DNA of 64,000 nt, from the NCBI GenBank assembly GCA_033085395.1, contig JANQBS010000067.1, positions 62,001-126,000 of the forward strand. Direction: 5' to 3'. The position numbers and the translations under genes were made by a program. Below, in pieces: positions 57,601 through 64,000 of the stretch. The stretch's first letter is position 1. Each line of letters starts with the position of its first letter. Under the pieces are notes generated by a model, which was given only the letters and a program-made list of their open reading frames with translations, ran no database searches and was not told the origin of the DNA. The stretch is from Xanthoparmelia taractica. Its lineage: Eukaryota; Ascomycota; Lecanoromycetes; Lecanorales; Parmeliaceae.

Positions 57601-58622
57601 CCGGGGAACAATGCTCTCGCTGCAAGGAATCGGGAGTAGAGTCCTGGATCTGGGCTGGTGGATTTTGTTCATGTGGAAAACCCTCAGCAGAGGCAGTGGA
57701 GCCTACGGCGACGGATCCTGAGAAGGCGCCGATTGTTTGTCCCAGTTGTGGTAAGGGTGTGTTGGCGCCTGGGAAGTTTTGCGGCGGTTGTGGTGCTCCT
57801 TCTAAAGAGGTTACCGATGAAAGAGAGAAATTATGGAAGATCCTCCGTGGGACTCAAGATGACTCGGTACAAGAAGTCGTTCAAGATGAAGGGGGGCTAA
57901 AACCTTCACCCAACGAAGATCCCGAATCACTCTTCCCTCCCGAAGCGCTGGAAGACCTCCATAGCTCAGTCACTGCGTTCCACGAGGCCGATCCTCCAGC
58001 TCTAGAAGGGAGAATCGCCCAGAAGCCTCCAGAGGACCTCCTTGCTGAATCAGGCTACGCTGCCGCCTCCCCTACCATCACTTCCAGCACCCATTCACAA
58101 CCACCAGATCCAACACTCCCACAGAATAGACCCAATGAGGACCAGGATTGTGACTCAAATCTCGGGTTGGATGGGACCAGCGAAATTGCAACTTCAGAAT
58201 CCGTTTGTTCACCGCAGGGTCGCCATACAGAATCACCCACATTTTCAACCCTAGACCCGACACTGCCCCAAAATAGACCCAATAGCCTCGCAACACCTTC
58301 GGCTAGTGTCACCAAGGATACTCCGGCCCTCACCTCCGCCTTTACCTCAATCCCGGATATTCCATCCAAAGTAACCACGGACGGCGTTCCGTCCAAAAAC
58401 CACTCTAGTCAAGACCAGAACTCTGATGACGGTGACGATGCTCCTCCAGTGGCACCCATCACACTAATGTACTATGCAGCGATGGACATACTTGAGGCAG
58501 AGGATAAAGAACGCGGTGGGCCTGGGAGGCTGAGCTTCGCGGAGTGGGAAGAAATTATGAAGGGACCAAAAGGGCCAGCGCTGGGGTTCCTGGCAAGCTG
58601 GATCGAGATCGCCTGCTTTTGA
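54627..58622 (+). CDS. Membrane-anchored ZZ / EF-hand / zinc-ribbon protein
   Basis: Single uninterrupted exon of 1331 aa. An N-terminal hydrophobic helix at about 18-40 (AILALTALAAGCTIYYIHEQIW) is flanked by a basic stretch (RRQRHRPPRRRP), like a signal anchor of an organelle surface protein. A ZZ-type zinc finger lies at about 303-350 (CNSCNAMPIKGIRYRC and CVDFDLCEQC then HPKTH). Two EF-hands follow, YDMDNDGLIGFREF (about 455) and YDINNDGFVDRRDF (about 491), both with canonical calcium ligands. Charged coiled-coil and Ser/Arg-rich parts come next. A double zinc-ribbon-like region is near 994-1054 (CSRCKESGVESW, FCSCGKP, CPSCGKG, FCGGCGAP). A low-complexity tail repeats DPTLPQNRPN twice. I recognise the parts but no named family. 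Calcium-responsive scaffolding at a membrane is an inference. Confidence 0.75.
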   Translation: MASSNSSWAPPSLARYRPAILALTALAAGCTIYYIHEQIWSSSPAPKASLQRSNARRQRHRPPRRRPSAGVSESLMPGSTERSRYVPDVPWGTVPVSLDFLVDAAVEEETFGDYVFLSSSNIIVMPLRRRLPLEQNIREVAGGAASDEEASTIRRELEEAFLCFYFWKHIAPSPITDEQRGVIVTQLQENGGFSAENVTNVLQWHQAGTLTERIQRWERLFESRRRGDSDEGQSHQQDPIIGDLASEMQALEGRETVADIDSEHSWREESGTIDGQDDSKEGQNLGNLLWRIAEEQARKESYVHRGVTCNSCNAMPIKGIRYRCSNCVDFDLCEQCEALQTHPKTHLFYKVRIPAPFLGNSRQPQPVWYPGRPTTVTHSIPKEVMEKIKKDTDYQAVEIEALWEQFRCLAATEWDDDPSEYNLAIDRRTFDKCFVPNTSTRPPPPNLIYDRAFSFYDMDNDGLIGFREFIDGRAALTKRNPDERWKRIFKSYDINNDGFVDRRDFLRMFRAYYALTKELTLDMINGMEDDVSENGARDIILGSQPISSAFSGTIPPGERLRTDEGKRRDEHGDYQIYDDIGGAVDDRDHDVANPDEVLADSIEAARFGHVQRKGIIGPWVGDVIKNDNWPPGAITRADLHKVFPHLKELKEVTSVQDQDAIRRAAHERVAREHQERQFVRRIAVRNRKQRQSFYIDDGGAAKEEKQPESENEGTATSLRKNDKSRKDDLGRVLGSSKADEFRMRLVECIKAMDWPLESPEKLMNDVFQMIFNGWGGREIAEDLSGYGSLQHDAIDFVATFDSLISLIGDAIRVPDPQESADEQRKSLPSSSSRRSRSSSKVRFRDDVGTDDEHESRSRATSISSRSIPVNERWGGFVPEPEKDVGREVLYQVTQEALNELLDPVFRLGEDLALEAVRTRRMRHRHRAAIIASVKDPRTIKRHLDVYQKRWRIQQQNLESGYLGTQESGEAFGASEFFFFMSQTEAGELDSKTGEQCSRCKESGVESWIWAGGFCSCGKPSAEAVEPTATDPEKAPIVCPSCGKGVLAPGKFCGGCGAPSKEVTDEREKLWKILRGTQDDSVQEVVQDEGGLKPSPNEDPESLFPPEALEDLHSSVTAFHEADPPALEGRIAQKPPEDLLAESGYAAASPTITSSTHSQPPDPTLPQNRPNEDQDCDSNLGLDGTSEIATSESVCSPQGRHTESPTFSTLDPTLPQNRPNSLATPSASVTKDTPALTSAFTSIPDIPSKVTTDGVPSKNHSSQDQNSDDGDDAPPVAPITLMYYAAMDILEAEDKERGGPGRLSFAEWEEIMKGPKGPALGFLASWIEIACF

Positions 58623-59964
58623 GCCATAGCGGAGAGTGGACAATGTATTATAGACGTGCGACAGCGGCGGCCTGAAGTATCGAGTAGATATTTGGGGCCA
58701 GCTTCTCGCCCTCCGCAACTAAGTAGATACTCCACAAATTTACACAACTTCTCTCATTCTCCTACCAGATCGTGGATATCTCTCACATCCCCCGGTTTCT
58801 TTACCTTAACCTCCTTCCCTTCCTTCCCACCATGTGCATTATCATATCCCCATATACGCACGCCAACTCACAATCGAGTGCACACGTAATAAATCGCACG
58901 ATGGACCCAGCATCCCCTCATTTCGACCCCCTTGTATATTTCGGCAACCCAGCTTATCTCACATATCAGCATTCCCACCGCAAGCCATCTTCCCTAGAAA
59001 ACCCTCACCCCAATCTCGAACCCATTCTCTATCCCGCCACCCTCCACAATCTCTCCCGCCCCCGCCCCCAACGCATTATCCCATACCGAAGCTTTCCACT
59101 CCTCGCTCGCTCACTGTCTTTAGAACACTGGTAAAGAAATACTCAGCAAAAAAGGGAGAAAAAAAAAGATTCGAAAGAATGCAAGGTTCGACGCTGATGA
59201 TTCAGTTGGGTAGGACCTAATTTTCAGCCACTCTTTAGTGTAAGTAGATACCGCCGGGTGAAGAAAAGAGCGCTGTGTGCTGCTATTCGTTAAATTGACC
59301 GGATGTTCTGGGTCAGAATAGAGGGTAGATGGTAGGGGTAGGGAAGATGAGGAGGGTAGTTTTAGGGTGAGGTCATATTGTAAAGGTTGAGTTCCAGCAC
59401 AGAGAATAAGTAAATGAAAGGTGGTCGGAATTGGGAGACTGCTATTACACCAGAACGATGCTAGGATCGAGAAATATTTGCAGCCGAGGGAGCCGTTGCT
59501 GGGGTATACCTTATTGCGGTGTAGTGGTGACGTACGATGAGTAGAGGGAGCTCTGGCGGAAGAGTCAGCAAAGGGGATACTTCCCTGGCTTTGAGGGGGC
59601 TGTTTTTCTTTTTGTCGAGAGAGAGATGAGAGCACTTGATACCAAAAATGTAACAGCCGTGCGAAACAAAACCACGGAGCCAAAGCTCCCACTGTGAAAA
59701 CCCAGTAGCAGCGGCAATTGAGGTTCCAGTAGTGTGAAGATGTTCGTTGTTAGTGTAGAGCAGATGCAGAGAGCAGAATTTCTCGCTGGATGCGCACAAT
59801 GCAGCGAATCTGGGAGATAAAGGTACACGACGGCCAGTGTGCACAGTCGATGGACGTCAGGGATTATTCTGGAATACGTGGCCGAAAGACCAAGTTCACG
59901 AAATGCTCAGAAGACCTTGGACTACCGATAGCGGGACTGATGTCTGCCAATGACAATGCTCGAA
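58623..59964. other. Convergent spacer
   Basis: About 1.3 kb. Frames on both strands (plus 58772-59134, minus 59120-59692) are open but Pro/Ser/His-rich and without motifs. Neither is supported as a gene. Confidence 0.4.
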
Positions 59965-61506
59965 TTATGCTCCGCTGGAGGTAAGGGCTCTAGCCAAGCG
60001 TAACGGATGTCCATCGTTATCACGAGTCTGTACCTCTTCATCATCCAGCCAAAGGCCTTCATCTTCGCTTTCACCGCTTAGCCGCTTCCATATTCCCTCC
60101 CACAGCCCTTTCTTATGCACCATAGCCAGTACCATGACCACCGGCAAATGCCAGACACTTGCCCAGAACAAGCCCCTAGCACTTCCCTTATATCCCTCAT
60201 TTCTCCAAAATCTCCACGCCTCTTCGACCATCCATGCATTGACAATGCTGCTTGTGATCAAGAATCCTTGATCCGTGATTTGGAACCACCACAGGCCCGC
60301 ACAGATAGGGAAACAAAGTATCGCGTATCGAAGTGCCACTCGGCCGTTCATCCTACCGTTCGTCCACACGAGCATGCGATATCCCGCATTCTTGTATTCC
60401 TCCCGTATAGGCCAGCTCAGTGAGTTGAAATGTGGGAATTGCCATGCAAAGAGCAATCCAGCGAGGAGCCATCCACCAACGCTCCCTTCACTGAATAGAA
60501 GTTCTCTCCATTCTCCACTGCCTGTAGCACTTTGTCCCGCTGCTGCCGCCCAGCCCATCAACGGAGGAATGCCGCCCACTACAGCTCCAACCCATGTGTT
60601 TAGAACGGAAACCCGTTTCAAAGGCGTATAGATTCCAGCGTAGAGCACGATGTTTAGCCCCCCTAGAAAGGCTACAGTAGGATTGACGCCGAACCACAAG
60701 CTCCCTACCCCTAGAGCTCCAGCGGCGGCTGCAAAGATCAAAGCTCCTTTTGCGCCTATAAGACCACGAACGAGAGGTCGATTACGTGTCCGGCTCATTT
60801 GAGCATCGTATTTGGGCTCCAACAGCATATTCAAGGCATTTGCCGAGGCGCAACAGAGTGCAGTACCCGAAGTGAGGAAAACGAGTGTCAAAGCCGACAG
60901 GGAGGGAGATGCGGTGGACGATGGTAAGAGGAGCGCTGGAACAGGATAGAGCGAGTATGCCGTCGCTGTGGTTAAGACAATTAAGAAGGAGAGGCGCGGT
61001 TTAGAGAGGGAGAGACAGGTCGTGAGTAGTCGGCGAAGAGATGTGGCGGGCATGGTCGAGGATAAAGTTGAGAGGCGAGACGATGCATCGAGAGGAAGAG
61101 GAGCTTCTGCACTGTTCTCATTTTTCATGCGTTTCCTTCTTCGGTGTGGAAGTTCTGGAGAGTCAATTAAGGACTCAGGGAGGGACTGACCCTGTGATGT
61201 ATCTCCCAAAGTCGTGGTAGATGCGCCCTCTGCGATGGGTGGCCGTGTGGCTCCAGCTGCTTTGTACGTCGGGATCGACGTCTGCCATTGACCCCTGGAA
61301 ATTTCAATGCTGCTGTTGGCAGAGAAGTATTCTCTTCGTAGTAACTTTCTAAGCTTGGGACTGGCAGCAATGGGTTCATTGTGTGTTAGGGAGACGCTGA
61401 ATGGACGCTTGATCGTCTTCGTTCTTCTAAGGCGCAGCAGACATCTTGCACATATCTGGTGAGTCTCAGGGAGGCGAGACCTGGAAACTTTAGCTCGTAA
61501 TGACAT
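59965..61506 (-). CDS. cox10: COX10 heme A:farnesyltransferase (protoheme IX farnesyltransferase)
   Basis: Single exon of 513 aa. A basic, Arg/Ser-rich N-terminus (MSLRAKVSRSRLPETHQI) serves as mitochondrial presequence, followed by a variable 140-residue region. The UbiA-type domain starts near residue 165 (SLSKPRLSFLIVLTTATAY). The first Asp-rich motif is NALNMLLEPKYDAQMSRTRN then RPL; the second region is YTPLKRVSVLNTWVGAVVGG. About eight membrane helices are visible, with LLFAWQFPHFNSLSW, the conserved heme-site segment, near the middle. The enzyme adds a farnesyl chain to heme B to make heme O, a step towards heme A for cytochrome c oxidase, in the inner mitochondrial membrane. Intact. 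Confidence 0.94.
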   Translation of the reverse strand: MSLRAKVSRSRLPETHQICARCLLRLRRTKTIKRPFSVSLTHNEPIAASPKLRKLLRREYFSANSSIEISRGQWQTSIPTYKAAGATRPPIAEGASTTTLGDTSQGQSLPESLIDSPELPHRRRKRMKNENSAEAPLPLDASSRLSTLSSTMPATSLRRLLTTCLSLSKPRLSFLIVLTTATAYSLYPVPALLLPSSTASPSLSALTLVFLTSGTALCCASANALNMLLEPKYDAQMSRTRNRPLVRGLIGAKGALIFAAAAGALGVGSLWFGVNPTVAFLGGLNIVLYAGIYTPLKRVSVLNTWVGAVVGGIPPLMGWAAAAGQSATGSGEWRELLFSEGSVGGWLLAGLLFAWQFPHFNSLSWPIREEYKNAGYRMLVWTNGRMNGRVALRYAILCFPICAGLWWFQITDQGFLITSSIVNAWMVEEAWRFWRNEGYKGSARGLFWASVWHLPVVMVLAMVHKKGLWEGIWKRLSGESEDEGLWLDDEEVQTRDNDGHPLRLARALTSSGA

Positions 61507-62003
61507 GCCACTGATATCTCGAGCATCTCTTCCCCATCAAAGCATCAAGATGGTATTGAGGGCGGCCAGCTAGATACGGAGCTAGTTCTAGTACTAGTGT
61601 AATAAAACGCTAGACCCAAACCCCAATCATCACCCTCGTCATTTCCAAGTCAAAGAGCGCTCCACCTCAAACTCAAGATGGCATATCCCTTACTGACTGT
61701 ACGCATGTAACACCAGTGTTGAGTTTCAAATCTGCTGTTTTCCACTGTACGTGACCCGTGCTGGGGTAGTTTCCATAGGCGTGACCCCACTTGGAAGACT
61801 ACAAAAATGCACATGCGTGTTTTGAGATATTTTCAACACATAAGGCTAAGTATTCACTCTCTCTTATTTATCTTACTTTTCTAATATCTCTATGCATTCT
61901 TTCCCCTCTCATTCTTCATTGACGCCTTCAAATAGGTCAAAATCACTTGTCTTTGCCACCGACACCCTCACTGGTCGATCCCATAGTACAGGAACCGATA
62001 GCG
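61507..62003. other. Divergent promoter region
   Basis: About 0.5 kb between the COX10 start and the F-box-like gene. Contains pyrimidine-rich runs and a possible CAAATAG acceptor near 61935, so an upstream exon of the next gene is possible. Confidence 0.5.
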
Positions 62004-63263
62004 ATGGAAGGCCGCTGGCGCCGCGGAAGCCAAGGTCCTAAATGCAGTTCAACGCATGATGCCCAACGTCTTCCGCAGGAAATGATAGGCGACCCTTGGC
62101 CGGTCACGAAACCAAGCGGCAGAAAAGACACCGTCTTGGAAGCAGCCCAAGTGCTAGTTCGAGCGCGCAACGCCGTAGTCGTCAATGAATGCAGCAATGC
62201 GATCACCCTGTTACCAGCGAGTGGCTCCGTGCCCGGTTTTCAAGGAGGTTCATGTGACACACCTCTTTACAGCCTCCGCTCACCAAGATTAGAGCCGTTC
62301 AGGGTTCACATATGGCAGAACCCTGCGGTGCGTCAATGGAATAGAATAACGCTGTCGTGGGACGTTACTCCCGGAAGGATCATGGTACGCCAAGGACTGA
62401 AGTCTCAACAGCTCACCCATCTTCTTAAGACCCTTGGAGTCGCCAAAGCCGAGGCAAAGATGAGCGATCTGTGCAATCACTTTCGATGTTGGAGGTCTCT
62501 CTCCACTCGTAAAGGGTGGCTCAATGAGTATTCCAAAGATTTGCGAGGGTTGGTTTACCAAAGATGGTGGTCTTTCAATGGCTTTCGGTTTCTGGAGCTT
62601 CCTCCCGAGCTAAGAGAACTAATCCTGACTTTCGCCATGGGACCTATCGCCATACCCTTTGCGAATTTGTGGCCGACAAGACGGTATGCTCAATTGGCGA
62701 CGCCAAATATGCGTCTTTCTTGTGTCAGTAAGCAACTCAATCGTGAGGTGACTGCAGCCTTATTCGCTCATACTACGTTCTACTTTCACGCAATCCATCA
62801 ATTGTTGAGGGCCTTTCCGTGCACAGAAGAAAGGTCACGAAAGGGCTTTCGACCTCTCAAGGAGCTTCGGTCCTTAGAACTGGACCTGAGTCCACGTGAA
62901 CTACTTCGTCTTTTCGGTGTTAGCTTAATATTCGGTGTGCATATTGAGCGGTCCTCTGCCTTCTACATGGGAACAATACTCGACGGCGGCTCCCCTATAT
63001 GTCACCGAATACGCATTAGAATTAGACACATCTTTGAGAACAACCCTCGCCCTAACCCCAATCGCTGCCAAAAGGTGCATAATTTAGCGTTCTGGGCCGG
63101 TGCACGGGCACGACTCCGTAACATTGCTGTGGTTGAGCTGATTGGACACATCGACGAAACGCAGAAGGAGTTCCTAGCCGAAAATGCGCTTGTACGTAAG
63201 GGAGTGATACCGGAAGCAAACGATTTTGCAGGGTGGCAAAGAGGGATTTGGTCTCGATGGTGA
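62004..63263 (+). CDS. F-box-like hypothetical protein
   Basis: The frame is open from 61947, but the first ATG is at 62004 (MEGRWRRGSQGP), giving 419 aa. An F-box-like segment lies in the middle (FRFLELPPELRELILTF then RLSCVSKQLNREVTAALFAHTTFYF). This LPPELR...Y/T-F pattern is common in ascomycete F-box-like proteins without further named domains. The C-terminal part has LKELRSLELDLSPRELLRLFG and a basic region (RIRIRIRHIF). The N-terminal 200 residues have no recognised domain. Substrate and function unknown. The frame upstream of the ATG is open, so a further exon may supply another start. Confidence 0.6.
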   Translation: MEGRWRRGSQGPKCSSTHDAQRLPQEMIGDPWPVTKPSGRKDTVLEAAQVLVRARNAVVVNECSNAITLLPASGSVPGFQGGSCDTPLYSLRSPRLEPFRVHIWQNPAVRQWNRITLSWDVTPGRIMVRQGLKSQQLTHLLKTLGVAKAEAKMSDLCNHFRCWRSLSTRKGWLNEYSKDLRGLVYQRWWSFNGFRFLELPPELRELILTFAMGPIAIPFANLWPTRRYAQLATPNMRLSCVSKQLNREVTAALFAHTTFYFHAIHQLLRAFPCTEERSRKGFRPLKELRSLELDLSPRELLRLFGVSLIFGVHIERSSAFYMGTILDGGSPICHRIRIRIRHIFENNPRPNPNRCQKVHNLAFWAGARARLRNIAVVELIGHIDETQKEFLAENALVRKGVIPEANDFAGWQRGIWSRW

Positions 63264-64000
63264 GGTCGCATTTCGTTATTCCTCTTAGTGTGACGGCCGC
63301 TTTTCTTGCTCGGTTCTGGTGATCTGGCTACATAAACCCGTCAACATCATGGGGAGCGGCCTGTTGCTTTGCGCAATTCGCTGACAGAGCTACAGCAGCG
63401 AGTCAGTATGCGAATGCACTCCAAAGTGCGACACATGGCGATTCAAGTGATTCATATCATCCCACTATTGACATAACACCAACATTAGCCCGTACAATAC
63501 TAAATCGTTCCTCATTGACAGCTTATAACTTCGCGGACTTTGATACCCGCAAATCCATGCATTCTTCTGCTTCCAAAATCCTAGTATATAACGGGAGCAG
63601 CTGATAATCCTTCTGGAAATCCAGCCGTCGATGAAGCGTGCCGGCGTTGATATTCAAACGTCTTTGCGAGCGCAGAGCGGTTCCTATAGCGTTGTTGCCC
63701 ACCTTGCAAGCGGGGCCTCAGGTGTGCCAGCTACTATGTAGAAAACCTCCGCATCTAGTCATAAATCACTGCAAAGTTCATGTTCAGCTAGGTAGCCATT
63801 GCCCGCTAGCTCCTCCAACCAGGACCGGTGACGTTCCTTCTAATCAGATATTCGTCGCCTGACATACCATTATACTTTCCTAGGATAAATCCGTTGCCTT
63901 GCTGGCAGGAGTACAGGCATTTAGGATAGACGGGTAAGACATTCTTCGAGATCAATGAGCATTGTTGAGAAGAGATTCTTCTGATGGTCCGTATCTACTC
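63264..64000. other. Window end, no gene seen
   Basis: About 0.74 kb. Only a short plus-strand frame at 63638-63862 without motifs. May be 3' flanking of the preceding gene. Confidence 0.5.

Noticed and set aside
59120..59692. 190-codon minus-strand frame
   Set aside because: Composition is Ser/Pro/Leu-rich with no domain, and it sits in a convergent spacer overlapped by an equally open plus-strand frame.

Overview
The window reads as nuclear DNA of a filamentous ascomycete (Pezizomycotina). Genes carry short GT-AG introns of about 50-100 nt, gene content is typically fungal (RIC8, IKS1, Mnd1, homoisocitrate dehydrogenase, ERV14, PRP17, COX10), and it has lineage markers such as a NACHT-ankyrin NLR, GH128, a feruloyl-esterase-like enzyme and several F-box genes. 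I cannot fix the class from sequence alone; Leotiomycetes or Dothideomycetes would fit. I confirmed exon joins by reading frames through the splice sites, so many CDS spans below differ from the raw open frames.

Layout. 1-5.3 kb: 3' part of RIC8 (cut by the window edge), an unrecognised secreted-type protein with a likely late frameshift, and IKS1 kinase. 5.3-11 kb: a long convergent spacer and a broken NACHT-ankyrin NLR. 11.2-12 kb: a four-helix MARVEL-type membrane protein. 12-36 kb is accessory-like, with long spacers, an F-box/LRR fragment, a secreted CE1-type esterase, a diverged tandem repeat, farnesyltransferase alpha subunit, a small secreted protein, a serine dehydratase-like enzyme, two F-box proteins, a GH128 glucanase, Mnd1 and a C2H2 protein. 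37-41 kb: a small Cys-containing protein, a possible histone-fold relic, homoisocitrate dehydrogenase. 41.7-50.1 kb: an ADP1-like ABC transporter, a P450 pseudogene, and a class I/II aminotransferase divergent from the P450. 50.6-61.5 kb is core-like: ERV14, PRP17, a large ZZ/EF-hand/zinc-ribbon membrane protein, COX10. The right end holds an F-box-like gene and a gene-free tail.

Functional picture. Several genes are housekeeping and unrelated (splicing, COPII cargo export, heme A synthesis, lysine synthesis, meiosis, G-alpha chaperoning, prenylation). The secreted enzymes (esterase, GH128, small secreted protein) fit a saprotroph or plant-associated lifestyle. There is no convincing biosynthetic gene cluster.

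The strongest unusual signal is decay. The NLR and the P450 both keep splice sites and family motifs but carry in-frame stops. Most of those stops can be explained by C-to-T or G-to-A changes, as repeat-induced point mutation would leave. Other points are a four-copy diverged tandem repeat just upstream of the farnesyltransferase gene, a two-tier hairpin in the P450/aminotransferase intergenic region, and a membrane-anchored ZZ/EF-hand/zinc-ribbon protein of unusual architecture.
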